Shown in pieces: positions 1 through 11,044 of a DNA stretch of 64,000 nucleotides. The notes below the pieces were generated by a model. That model saw nothing but the letters and a program-made list of their open reading frames with translations. It was not told where the DNA came from and made no database searches. How positions within the stretch are numbered: the stretch's first letter is position 1; the number at the start of each line of letters is the position of its first letter. Position numbers and translations under genes: made by a program. The stretch comes from Alisma plantago-aquatica (taxonomy: Eukaryota; Streptophyta; Magnoliopsida; Alismatales; Alismataceae): contig OY856412.1 of assembly GCA_963693085.1 (NCBI GenBank), positions 1,408,942,694 to 1,409,006,693 of the forward strand, read 5' to 3'.

Positions 1-119
1 TCCTCTACACTTGGAGAGGCCCAAAGTGAAGTCTGATGCTCCCTCGACCTACCCCTAGTGTACAAAGATCAATTAAAGCAAAGAAGTCCAAGAAAAGCCA
101 AAGATCCAAGTTAAAGTGT

Positions 120-490
120 TGATCCAGGACCCAGCACGGCCGTGATACCACATAACGGCCATGCTAGGTCACTTAGAAATCGACAGGTTCAACCTCCAAA
201 TCAAGCAGAAGGCACCACGGCTGTGTAGATCAGCACGGCCGTGCAATGGGTAGACACCACGACCGTGCTCCGCAAAATGGCTGTGGCACAATAGAGCAAA
301 ACGGCCATGCAGCAGCACCACAACCACCTCCACCAAGCCCACCACGGCCGTGGCACACCACCTCCACCACGGTCGTGGCCATTTTGACAAAAACCCTGTA
401 ACTTTTCCATTTTAATTCCCACGACCGTGCCCATCCACCATGGCCGTGGCCTACCCTACCCACCACGGCCGTGGTACCCCACCACGTCCG
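120..490. repeat. Cluster of CACGGCCGTG palindromes, Athila LTR
   Basis: Many variants of the self-complementary decamer CACGGCCGTG, usually preceded by AC and followed by G, occur at short irregular spacing. Equivalent clusters are at 9015-9400 and 15730-16100, and a smaller set in the internal spacer at 4980-5270 and 11040-11200. Confidence 0.85.
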
Positions 491-569
491 TGCTACTCAC
501 AGAATCTAGCCACTTTTCCACTACTTTCCCCATTTTACCCCTAACTTAACCCTAGACCCCGTAGATCCC

Positions 570-577
570 TATATAAG
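570..577 (+). promoter_or_regulatory. TATA box of the Athila 5' LTR
   Basis: The sequence tatataag lies downstream of the palindrome block and upstream of a C/T-rich leader. The same motif recurs at the equivalent place in the other two LTRs (9472-9479 on the plus strand, 15652-15659 on the minus strand). Confidence 0.65.
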
Positions 578-2145
578 CCCTGGTGGCGGCTGGGGGTCAG
601 GGGTTGGCTACCTTCTACTCCCATTTTTGCTCCCTTGTCACCTCCACTCCATTCCACTTCACCTCCACCTCAAATCCACTCCATTTCACCATTTCCACCA
701 CATAACCCCCCATATCTAAGCCTTCCATCCACATCCCACCACCATTATACACCTTTCCATCCAAGAAGAAGGAGGAGGACGACCCTGCAACTGTTGGAGA
801 GAAGGATTTCAGCCACTACTCCGAGCTCCATGGCTTCTTCTACCTCTTTCTCCTTTCTTTTTGTATTTTCCATTTCTATGAGTAGCTAGGCCCCTATGGG
901 TGGGCTGTTTGGGGGATATTATGTTACTTTGATACCATGTTGGGGGGAAATGACATGTAAACATTGTAATTCCATTTGTTAATGATTATATTCTATTTTC
1001 ATCTCATTCTCCATGAATTGCTTGTTGGTTTGTGTGTGAAATCACCTAGGAATTTAGGCAAATTGCTTGTATGTGTGAATTTTGGGATTTGCCCCTAGGT
1101 CCAATTCTTGGATCCCTAGGTTGCCTCCCATCTTCCTACATCCTAATCAATCTCCCTAAACCTAAGAGAGAGATCTAAGTAGCTAGATTAGATAATTCTA
1201 ATGAAATTAGAATGGAGCATTCTCAAGGCTAGAATGTGGGGGAATTGGGGTCCAAAGCCCTAATTTCACGTCCCCATTACTACCCTCGGCCCCTAATTGC
1301 CCTAGGAATGCCTAATCTAGAAACCTAGACTTGATTAGACTCTAATTAAATTGAACCTAATCCCTAACCCAATTGAGCCTCGTAAGGGTAGTAGGGGGTG
1401 TTAGGGAGTAGTTCCCCTATGCACAACCTAGTATATCCATGGCCAGTTAGTAGCTTAGGTTAATTCATTAGAATCTAACTTGTTGTTTGGTTTAGATAAT
1501 CTAAATGGAATCATAATGTTCATATGTCACCCCCCAACTTAAGTGATAAGTTCATACCCCTAAACAGCCCACACCTCTCTTTATTGCTTAAAACCTTAGT
1601 TTTGTGCTTGCTTAGCTTAATTAGCTCTTTTCTTGCTTATTTAGCTTCTTGCCTTGCTCTTGCCTTGTTTATGCTAGTTTAGTTCTTTAATTGCTCTTTT
1701 GCTTTTCTCTTACTTGCCTTAGCATAATTTGTATTTTCATACCTAGCTTAGTCCTTTCTTTCCTGTTTAGCCTTAATCTAGTCTAGGGTTAACATAGATT
1801 TCATTCTTGCCTTTAATTGCTTGCTTGTTCATCCTTAGTTAACAATCAAAAAAATCTTTAAACCCTTAACCCTAGTCTCCGTAGTAGGAACCCAACCAAA
1901 CTAAGCTAGCTCTAGTGTGCCCTCTTTTCCCTGTGGATCAACCCTATACTTGTCACCTTCCTATAGTATGACACGACCCCGTGCGCTTGCAGGTGTAGTG
2001 TTTTAATAGATGTAGGTAGCTAGTTTAGCTTTATAAATTTCGAAAGCAAAAATCCAATCACGTGTGTTCCAACCTCGTGGGGTGCATCTAGTCGGGTCAA
2101 ATCGGCTAGTGTGTTGCACCTCTAGCAGAATCACACCAAGCTTTC

Positions 2146-2164
2146 TGGCACCGTTGTCGGGGAT
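2146..2164 (+). other. Primer binding site, tRNA-Asp type
   Basis: TGGCACCGTTGTCGGGGAT is complementary, with few mismatches, to the 3' end of plant tRNA-Asp, the usual Athila primer. It starts directly after the LTR. After about 18 nt it departs from tRNA sequence (next bases tagagg), as expected for a normal primer site and unlike the extended match at 11003. Confidence 0.85.
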
Positions 2165-2336
2165 TAGAGGCGTTTGGCCTAGCTAGTTAGTTTGCTTTGA
2201 CTTTTCCTACTGCCCTCATCATTGCTTTTCTTTATTCATTTTTCTTTGCATTCTTGGTGTATATTGGTTTGCTAACTTGTTCTCTTTTGTTTGGTTGTGC
2301 TTTGGGCATGTGACAAGCTATTCAGGAGGAAACAAG

Positions 2337-3894
2337 ATGGGAGACCAGAATGCACCTCACAAGCCGCTTCAAGACTACTTCATGCCTAGCAACTACAAAT
2401 CGCCAATTGCTAGCAGGGTTGATCAGATGCCAGGGTAGCAATTCTCTATTCCTCTAGGTCTTCTTGGGCTCCTGCCCATCTTCTACGGCCCAGAGAGTGA
2501 GAACCCCTACAAGCACTTGGACTCCTTTCTTGAAGTATGCTCCACCTTCAGGATGTCGACGACTAGTGATGATACAATTCGGTTGACCTTATTCTCTTTC
2601 TCCTTCAAAGATAGAGCTAAAGACTGGTATGACTCAAGAAAGGACATCATGAGTTGGGAAACAATGAAGAATGCTTTCTTGAGACAATTCTACTCTATTG
2701 CAAGGTTGACACAGATGCGGCGTGCCGTGACAAGTTTTATTCAAATGGGAGATGAGCAGTTTCATAATGCATGGGAGAGATTCAAGAAGTTGTTGAGAGA
2801 GTGTCCTCACCATGAGATCCCTTTGTGGCAGCTAGTTCAATCATTCTACTCTGGTTTGTCTCTAAAGGACCAAGACACAGTGGACTCTTCTTGTGGAGGA
2901 GTTTCATGGCTAGGCCACCTAAGGAGATATGGCCTTTGTTTGAGTAGTTGGCTGAAGGATCAAGAATTCGAGCTTATAGCATGATGAATGAAAGAGGGTA
3001 TGCCTTTGGTGTGACACCCCCTACTCATGAAGAACCAGGTGACAAATGCTCCTTGCCTCCCGGTCAATTCTATTGAGTTCTATGGGGAAGAAAAGAAGAC
3101 ACCTCACTCCTATAGATACCAAGAACCACAAAGTCCCACATACAGCTTAAGGTTTGAGGAAGAGGTTCTTTCTAGATAGAGAGTGTTTGATGATGTTCAA
3201 AGGGATGTTGCAAGGTTAGAAGAGAGAATATAGCAACTATCTTCTATAATCGCTCTCCAAGAGGAAAAATTGTCTTCAAGACCCATTGTGAGCCACCATG
3301 AAGCAAGTTGACCCATACCATCTTCACAATTTTCTACAGTCCACCCCCATGCAAGTGCATCCCATTCACTCCTTCCAAGGCTATCCCCATCCTTACACTC
3401 CTCCACCACCTTCACCACCACAATTTTCCCAAAACTTCACCTTCCAACCCCAATTCTCTCCTCCTCCTCAATTCTCTTCTCCACCTCAATTTCAACCCCA
3501 AGTGCCACCTCCACCTCCTCCGCAGCCACAACATGCTCCCCCTCCCCTTCATGAGCAAGGTAGTGCTGCGACAGTTCTAAGGAGTGGGAAAACTCTTGAG
3601 AAGCCCGCAAGTCAAAGAAAGGTTGATGAAGCAAAGCAAAGGCAGCCAAGTGGTGATACTATGATTGATATTGCTAAAGATGATGTTGTGATACCGTATG
3701 TTGAGTTTGGGATTCCATGTGATCCACCACATATCCCTTTTGTAGGTCCTACCATCCCTAGTGTTCCGCCTCATGTTCATGTAAGTGCGGTAAAAACTAG
3801 TGATCCTCCATTTGTAGAAGAACTAGATGAGCCACCAGAATTGAAAAGGAGGCAAAAGCACAATGTTACATTCTTGAGGTGTTTCGCCAAGTAA
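2337..3894 (+). pseudogene. gag: Athila gag, broken
   Basis: This encoded the structural Gag (capsid) protein. The ATG at 2337 begins a frame that matches the inverted copy at 13896-12517. The retrotransposon-gag domain is in about 2460-2900 and includes the region WYDSRKDIMSWETMKNAFL. Breaks: TAG at 2436-2438 where the other copy has Glu; a one-base loss near 2903; and a 53-bp deletion near 3026 with CTCATGA at both ends in the intact copy. A further stop lies near 3177. The tail (3298-3540) is rich in Pro and Gln. The frame at 3298-3894 leads into the protease. Compared with the inverted copy it is clearly non-functional. Confidence 0.85.
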
Positions 3895-4484
3895 AGGTGA
3901 ACATTCCACTTTTGTATGCTATCAAGCAAATCCCATCATATGCCAAGTTCCTCAATAACCTATGCACTGTGAAAAGAAGGTCAACGGGGAGGATTCCAAA
4001 GAAGGTGAGACTGAATGAACAAGTGAGCTCCATCATACAACACTCACTTCCCGTGAAGAGAAAGGACCCAGGATCCCCACTCATACCTAGTTACATAGGG
4101 GTACATCGCATAGACAGGTCCTTGCTTGATTTGGGATCTAGTATGAATTTGATGCCATATCATGTCTATGTTGAGCTGGGCTTAGGCAAGTTGAAGCCGG
4201 AACATTGCACTCTCCAGTTGGCAGATAGATCCATAAAAGTTCCTAGAGGTAGAGTGGATGATGTCTTGGTGATGATAGACAAGGAAAAAGGCGCGGTGTT
4301 CCCGACGGATTTCATTGTACTTGATATGGAGCCGGAGGATAGGAAGATTCCCATCATCTTGGGGAGGCCGTTCTTATCTATAGCTGATGCCGACATTCAT
4401 GTACGCAGTGGCACCATGATAGTCTCATTCATGGACATGAAGATCAACATTAACATGTACAAGACCCCAACCCGGCGAGTCTGA
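3879..4484 (+). CDS. Athila aspartic protease segment (open but 5' frame broken)
   Basis: This is a retropepsin-type aspartic protease that would cleave the Gag polyprotein. The active-site motif LLDLGSSMNLMP has its catalytic Asp codon at 4128-4130. It is followed by LQLADRSIKVPRG, DFIVLDME and PIILGRPFLS, which complete the retropepsin fold. The frame is open for 201 residues but was part of a gag-pro polyprotein, so the first Met is probably not a real start, and the upstream gag frame is broken. No reverse transcriptase follows. After a tail of about 60 codons the sequence passes directly into the spacer with gtgggaggcaacccac (near 4712), so pol is missing. Confidence 0.8.
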   Translation: MFRQVKVNIPLLYAIKQIPSYAKFLNNLCTVKRRSTGRIPKKVRLNEQVSSIIQHSLPVKRKDPGSPLIPSYIGVHRIDRSLLDLGSSMNLMPYHVYVELGLGKLKPEHCTLQLADRSIKVPRGRVDDVLVMIDKEKGAVFPTDFIVLDMEPEDRKIPIILGRPFLSIADADIHVRSGTMIVSFMDMKININMYKTPTRRV

Positions 4485-5471
4485 GATAGGGATATTGGAC
4501 ATGGTCACTTCACAAGTCCAAATGGGCATTTGAGAGAAGGACATCAAGGTGAAGAAGTTAATGATGATTATTGTGATCAAAGGGATGAGGAAAACAGATT
4601 GAGTGCAAAGAAAGGATGCATGTTTTGCATGAATGGACACATGAGAATGCCAAACATATGAGTTTTGAAGAATCACCAAGAATCCTAGCTGAAGGCAAGA
4701 AACTCAGCGCTTGTGGGAGGCAACCCACTTAGGTTTGGGGATTTTTGACCCAACCTCACATTTTTGACACTTTTGCTTTGTTTTTTACTTTTTTCCAAGA
4801 AAGAACACACACACTCGTATTTGATAGTTTTTGTATAGTTTTGATATGTGCAAGTGAGAACAGAGTGAAATGAAGAAGAATAGATGAAATTTTGACAAAG
4901 AGTAAATAGAATATCAGCTTGAGATTAATCTTTGATGTTTGAATAAGATTCGAGTATCCTACTGCTGTTACAGTGACCAACACGGCCGTGGTACATCAAC
5001 ACGGCCGTGGTGGTGCACTCACATTCAACAAGGAAATGATCAGAAAATTGAGAAAATCGACTAAGTTTTGAACCAGGGCAGAACGGTCGTGCAAGGCAGC
5101 ACGACCGTGGTACATGAAGCCACCACGGCCATGTCACGTAGAACAGCCGTGCCGCAGCCCGATTCCAGCAACTTAAACTCAGATTTTGCAAAATTTCTAT
5201 TCACTTGCTCATTTCTCCGAAGAACAGAACGGCCGTGCTCCGTGCCCTAGCGCCCGTGCAACACTCCACCCGCCTTCTCCAGCCCTCGAATCCTCAACAA
5301 ATCACTCCCAAACCATTCCCAATCATTCCCCTACCATCTCCACTACCTTAATCTCCTGATCCCACCCATTTCCATCCACAAACGCACCACTTTCTCTCCA
5401 TTCCGCCCCAACAGCCCCGTTCTTCGGAGAAATCCGAATTTTTCTAATTCCACTTCATTTTTCGAGCAAGA
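4485..5471 (+). other. Spacer between protease and second ORF, with CACGGCCGTG repeats
   Basis: No gene is seen. Near 4712-4728 is the sequence gtgggaggcaaccc, which I recognise from memory as typical of Athila DNA just past pol. The implied deletion therefore removed the whole RT-RNase H-integrase block. Between 4980 and 5260 there are several CACGGCCGTG palindrome variants like those in the LTR. The inverted copy shares this spacer as far as about 5150. Confidence 0.6.
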
Positions 5472-7251
5472 ATGAAGAAGTTTGCAAGGAAGGCGGTAGA
5501 GAAGACTAGGGGTGTCATCCCCTACCAAAGGAAGCCAAGGAACAACCACCCCCAGTTGACGGAGGCGGAATTGGATGACATACTGGATCCTATCACTGAA
5601 GAAGCCACCGTACAGCCACAACGGGGGTACCATCTTCGCCGTAGCCACCGTCGTCTGCCTCCTGACACTCCGTCTCATCTGAGAGACCTTCCGCCTCAAC
5701 TGCGCGACCGTCAGTTTCAGCCGTACGTCCTTCCGTCTCCTCCGCAGCACCGCCACAGCCCGAGCCGTGACCATGACTACGACCACGTCGACGGCTCATG
5801 CTAGTTGATGAAGATGATACTGATATGCCTGAAGTTGAGCAGCAACCAAGCCCGCCACAACGCCCGCTTTCACAGCCAGAGGTTACTATAGGTAGGGCAA
5901 AGGAGCCCAAGCACCCAGGGTTCCTGACACACAGAGTGCTAGCTACTCAATATGCATGCCAAGCGTCAATGGAGGCAATGGGGTTCTTTGTCTTTTTTCA
6001 AGAATTGATGAAAAAATTGGGGCTTTTTGAGATATTGACGCTGCAACAGGAATCATACATCAAGTTAATGCAACAGTTCTTCGCCACGCTAGAGAAAGCA
6101 ACAAATGATGGCGAGAATGCAATTAAGGTAATGATTGGGGATAAGAGGTGGAAGATAACCTCAAAGATGCTAAATCAGATTTTTGCCCCAAGTGGAGAGA
6201 TGGCTGCCCTCCTAGATGGAGGAAGGACAGAAAATGACTCTAGTTCCACGTATCCAGCCATGTGGAAGTGCTTCACCGGCCAAAGTACATTTGTAGCAGG
6301 GAAATCAAAGACAAGTGGTATTCATAGCCCATTTCTCCATTATGTTCAGAAGGTGTTGGCAAACACCATCTTTGGCAGGTATGAAAATCAAGGCAGCTGC
6401 ACCAACAAAGATCTTTTTGTGCTTGGTTGGATGACAAAAGTAAGACATGTGAACCTGGGGGCGTTATTGATTGATCACATGAGGACAATCCCATCCAAGA
6501 GCACAAATCCTTTTGTAATGGGAGGGATTGTAACATCTATTGCCACTGCCTTGGGGCATGACATGACAGGATATACAAAGGCAAAGGGTGGCAAGTTGGT
6601 TGATTTGCACTACCTGGCTCGCTCATCCATGATTATGGTTACGGATCAGAAGATCATTTACCAAATTAACCCACCCTACCCAGGAGTCACATTAGAGCTT
6701 CCATACCATACTCCTCCCCTCATGGCACAGTATGGACCAACGCCAGATTTTCTACAAAAGTTGAGGAGGTACGAGGAGGAGAACCCCAAAGGAGAGGAAA
6801 TCCCTGAGGTGAGGCTTGCAGGGGGTTTAGGAGAGCCTTCATAGGCGGCAGAGCAGAGGCGGACGATAGAGGAAAGAGCGGCAAGATGGGTGAGGCAAAG
6901 AGAAGAAAGGATGGGAGCGTTAGAGCCATAGCAGCCTTCAGTGAATGCATATGACATGGGTACCATTCATGCACAGTTGGAGAACATTCAGGCGATGCAG
7001 GAGAGGATTTTACAGACACAGGAGGGCTTTCATAGGACTCAGGATGCCATGTGGTTGGACCACCAGCCATGCATTATCAGGTCAACCACCTTTATCAGTT
7101 CCAAAATGCACAGGCCCAGAGGAACCCACAGTGGGGTGAAGATTGGTGGGGTTCTTTGTCAGCATTCCAGGACAACTATCCGCCTCCACATTCCGACTAC
7201 TGGGGCACCTACTACAGGCAGGGAGGAGCACCTCCACCACCTCCGCAGTGA
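5472..7251 (+). pseudogene. ORF with 'putative plant transposon protein' domain, lightly broken
   Basis: The frame starts with MKKFARKAVEKTRGVIPYQR at 5472, shifts near 5795 into the long open frame 5798-6844, and meets TAG at 6842-6844 and again near 6928. It continues to a Tyr/Pro/Gln-rich tail ending at 7251 after one more frame change. The core (about 5940-6560) has the pattern of the domain often annotated as putative plant transposon protein: a helix ending in QQFFATL, a strand-like KVMIGDKRWKI, and a long helical block from LHYVQKVLANTIFG to IVTSIATALG. Its function is unknown. It lies where other Athila elements have an env-like ORF. The core resembles the ORF at 49398-50669 in an unrelated copia element. 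Confidence 0.7.
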
Positions 7252-8678
7252 TCATCTACCCTATCACCCTAGACTTTAGTGTCATGCTGAGGACAACATG
7301 GTTCAAAAGTTTGGGGTGGTAGGGCGGTATGCCCTCATTCTTCTTTCACTCATTTTTGCATCTCATCTGCTATTTTACTTTTTGTTTGTTGTTTTTCATT
7401 TCTTTTGCTTGTCCTGCTATGTAGTCTAGATTTTTACTGCTTTGCATACCTGCATTCCATGTAGTTTACCTTTTTTTCATTTTTTGCGTAATTTTCAAAA
7501 AAATTGCTCTTTTGCATGCATTGCATAACCATGTAGATTTTTGGTAATTTTTGCATGTTTTAGTTAGGATTTGCTTGTTTACTGCTTTAAGTTCAATAAT
7601 ATATGTTTAGATGTGATTGGAGGCAACTTGGCACCATTTTGGCCAATTTTGCCCAAATTTGGAACTTCTTGTCTAAAAATTGTGTTTCAACCCAATCTCT
7701 ACTATTTTGAATTAAAATGTTGACCTTTGACAAATGCAAGTGAATCACCATTTTTTGTTGCTAAGTGGTATCAACATTTTACTTTTTACATGTGCATCAT
7801 ATCTCTTAGGATTGTGATTGAATTCGTTGAATTGTGAAACTGAGCAAGCTTTGAACGCTTAGTGTTTGTCGAATTACTTGTTTGATATATCAATTTCATT
7901 TTGTTCATTCATGTGGTGTGATATCTTGGATGAAGTGTTGGATTAATTCTCATGCAGGATGTCTTATGTGGAAAATCATATCAATGACCCCTCTTTGACC
8001 CGACTATTCTTCCACCATCTTCATACCCCTCCGCCTCATAAAAAGATTCCCTAGTGCACATAATCAGCCTTGGCCACCTCCAAAAGTTTGGGGTGGCCAT
8101 ATCTTTATCTCCCCGCTTCACTCTATCCACCATATGCCCTATCTACACCAGGGGCAAGAAAAAAGAAAAGAAAAATAAAATAAAAGGATGCTCCTGTTTA
8201 AAAGCATTCAAATAAAGAAAATATGAGTGTGTAAAAACATGCCAAAAATCTCACCGCAACCCTTTCTTCCACTTTCATACCCATTGAGCTAGGAAACATC
8301 AAACTTAGCTCATTTTACCCTTTTCCGCAGCCACATGGGTCATTTGGTGTGATTTGAGATATAAGATTGAATGCATGAATGTGAAACAACACTCCTAGTT
8401 ATTCTTGATTAACGCCACCATGAAACGGTTTACCCGGAACTTAATGGAAGAAATATGGATAACTTGTGTATTGTATGCACTATATTTCAAGTTCATATGC
8501 TTTGTGCTCTTTTCATGATTGGATTGTGAAAGAAGGAGAGGAGAGAGGTGAAATGCATGTACTTAGTCATCTTTGATCCCATTCAGCAACAATCATCTTT
8601 TATATTGCATTTGTCAGTTCTTTTTGTGAAAGTTTGTAGAGAGATTGAGTTGGAGCATACTTGAGGAAAAGTATGTTT
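7252..8678 (+). other. Athila 3' untranslated internal region
   Basis: This is T-rich, non-coding sequence between the last ORF and the LTR. It contains two internal copies of the polypurine-like motif aagtttggggtgg (near 7302 and 8085) in addition to the functional one at the LTR border. No ORF of note is present. Confidence 0.65.
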
Positions 8679-8692
8679 TAAGTTTGGGGTGG
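8679..8692 (+). other. Polypurine tract of the plus-strand Athila copy
   Basis: taagtttggggtgg sits immediately before the LTR's TGATGCA. Plus-strand DNA synthesis would be primed here. Confidence 0.8.
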
Positions 8693-11002
8693 TGATGCAG
8701 CCCTATTTTAGGGCTCCATCTTGTGTTATATTGCTCTTAAATCACATCTATACCTGTTAGATTACATGTCATTTCCCCTAATATGCTTATTTGTATAAAA
8801 TGCACTTATGGACATTATTTGCATGTTTTTTAGGCATTTGGACCACGCTTGATGGAAGAGAGAGAGAAGGGGCGATCCTAGGGTTCCTCTGCACTTGGAG
8901 AGGCCCAAAGTGAAGTCGGATGCTCCCTTGACCTACCCCTAGTGGCCAAAGATCAATTGAAGAAAAGAAGTCCAAGAAAAGCCAAAGATCCAAGTTAAAG
9001 TGTTGATCCAGGACCCAGCACAGCCGTGGTACCACAGAATGGCCGTGCTAGGTCACTTAGAAATCGACAGGGTCAACCTCCAAATCAAGCAGAAGGCACC
9101 ACGGACGTGCAGATAAGCACAACCGTGCAATGGGTAGACACCACGACCATGCTTCGCAAAACGGCCGTGGCACAGCAGAGCAAAACGGCCGTGCAGCAGC
9201 ACCACGACCACCTCCACCAAGCCCCCCACGGCTGTTCCATACACCACGGTCGTGGCACACCACCTCCACCACGGCCGTGGCCGTTTTGACAAAAACCCTG
9301 TAACTTTGCCATTTTAATTCCCACAACCGTGCCCATCCACCATGGACGTGGCCTACCCTACCCACCATGGCCGTGGTACCCCACCACGGTCGTGCTACTC
9401 ACATAATCCAGCCACTTTTCCACTACTTTCCCCAATTTACCCCTAACTTAACCCTAGACCCCCTAGATCCCTATATAAGCCCTAGTGGTGGCTGGGTGTC
9501 GGGGGTTGGCTACCTTCTACTCCCATTTTCGCTCCCTTGTCACCTCCACTCCATTCCACTTCACCTCCACCTCAAATCCACTCCATTTCACCATATCCAC
9601 CACATAACCCCCCATATCTAAGCCTTCCATCCACATCCCACCACCATTCTACACCTTGCCATCCAAGAAGAAGGAGGAGGACGACCCTGCAGCTACTGGA
9701 GAGAAGGATTTCAACCACTACTCTGAGCTCCATGGCTTCTTCTACCTCTTTCTCCTTTCTTTTTGTATTTTCCATTTCTATGAATAGCTAGGCCCCTGTG
9801 GGTGGGCTGTTTGGGGGATATTATGTTACTGTGATACCATGTTGGGGGAAAATGACATGTAAACATTGTAATTCCATTTGTTAATGATTATATTCTATTT
9901 GCATGTCATTCTCCATGAATTTCTTGTTGGTTTGTGTGTGAAATCACCTAGGAATTTAGGCAAATTGCTTGTATGTGTGAATTTTGGAATTTTCCCCTAG
10001 GTCCAATTCTTGGATCCCTAGGTCCAATTCTATGAGTAGCTAGATTAGATAATTCTAATGCAATTAGCATGGAGCCTTCTCAAGGCTAGAATGTGGGGGA
10101 ATTGGGGTCCAAAGCCCTAATTTCACCTCCCCATTACTACCCTCGGCCCCTAATTGCCCTAGGAATGCCTAATCTAGAAACCTAGACTTGATTAGACTCT
10201 AATTGAATTGAACCTAATCCCTAACCCAATTGAGCCTCGTAATGGTAGTAGGGGGTGTTAGGGACTAGTTCCCCTATGCACAACCTAGCTTATCCATGGC
10301 TAGTTAGTAGCTTAGGTTAATTCATTATACTCTAACTTGTTGTTTGGTTTGGATAATCTAAATGGAATCATAATGTTCATATGTCACCCCCAACTTAAGT
10401 GATAAGTTCATACCCCTAAACAGCCCACACCTCTCTTTATTGCTTAAAACCTTAGTTTTGTGCTTGCTTAGCTTAATTATCTCTTTTCTTGCTTAGTTAG
10501 CTTCTTGCCTTGCTCTTGCCTTGTTTATGCTAGTTTAGTTCTTTAATTGCTCTTTTGCTTTTCTCTTGCTTGCCTTAGCATAATTTGTCTTTTTATACCT
10601 AGCTTAGTCCTTTCTTTCCTGTTTAGCCTTAATCTAGTCTAGGGTTAACATAGATTTCATTCTTGCCTTTAATTGCGTGCTTGTTCATCCTTAGTTAACA
10701 ATCAAAACAATCTTTAAACCCTTAACCCTAGTCTCCATAGTAGGATCCCAACCAAACTAACCTAGCTCTAGCGCCCCCTCCTTTCTCTGTGGATCGACCC
10801 TATACTTGCCACCTTCCTATACTACGACATGACCCCGTGCGCTTGCGGGTGTAGTGTTTTAGTAGACATAGGTAGCTAGTTTAGGTTTATAAATTTCAAA
10901 AGTATAAAATCCAATCACGTGTGTTCCGACCTCGTGGGGCGCATCTAGTCGGGTCAATTCGGCTAGTGTGTTGCACCTCTAGCGGAATCGCACCAAGCTT
11001 TC
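8693..11002 (+). repeat. Athila 3' LTR of the plus-strand copy
   Basis: It is 2310 bp long, begins TGATGCAGCCC after the polypurine tract and matches 1-2145 and the inverted 14090-16414. It contains palindromes at about 9015-9400 and a TATA box at 9472-9479. Relative to the first LTR, about 100 bp of the segment near 1100-1180 is missing or rearranged around 10020-10040. Instead of ending in genomic DNA, it runs straight into tRNA-Asp-like sequence at 11003. Confidence 0.9.
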
Positions 11003-11044
11003 TGGCGATGTTGCCAGGGATTGAACCCGTGTCACCGCACGACA
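11003..11044 (-). other. tRNA-Asp-derived segment, 3' half (fossil primer)
   Basis: Read on the minus strand this resembles the 3' part of plant tRNA-Asp(GTC): anticodon-stem and variable region, the T arm (gggttcaatccc), acceptor strand and CCA, joined to the complement of the LTR end. The two true primer sites in this window (2146 and 14089) stop matching tRNA after about 18 nt and continue tagagg. This one continues gaacccgtgtcacc into the T stem and variable loop, about 42 nt in all. That is the structure of a tRNA-primed cDNA. It is not a complete tRNA gene, as the 5' half is absent. Confidence 0.7.

Larger units (their letters stand above)
1..2145 (+). repeat. Athila 5' LTR, first ~192 bp outside the window
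   Basis: This is colinear with 8885-11002; base 1 aligns to base 8885. It holds a dense block of CACGGCCGTG-like palindromes at about 130-490, a TATA box (tatataag, 570-577) and a pyrimidine-rich leader after it. It ends just before the primer site at 2146. The ORF-like stretches inside are accidental products of low-complexity CCACC and palindromic sequence. Confidence 0.9.

Noticed and set aside
130..490. CRISPR-like array of CACGGCCGTG repeats
   Set aside because: The repeats are short, self-complementary, irregularly spaced and embedded in a retrotransposon LTR of a plant genome.
11003..11044. A tRNA-Asp gene
   Set aside because: Only the 3' half is present; the 5' acceptor strand, D arm and internal A box are missing.
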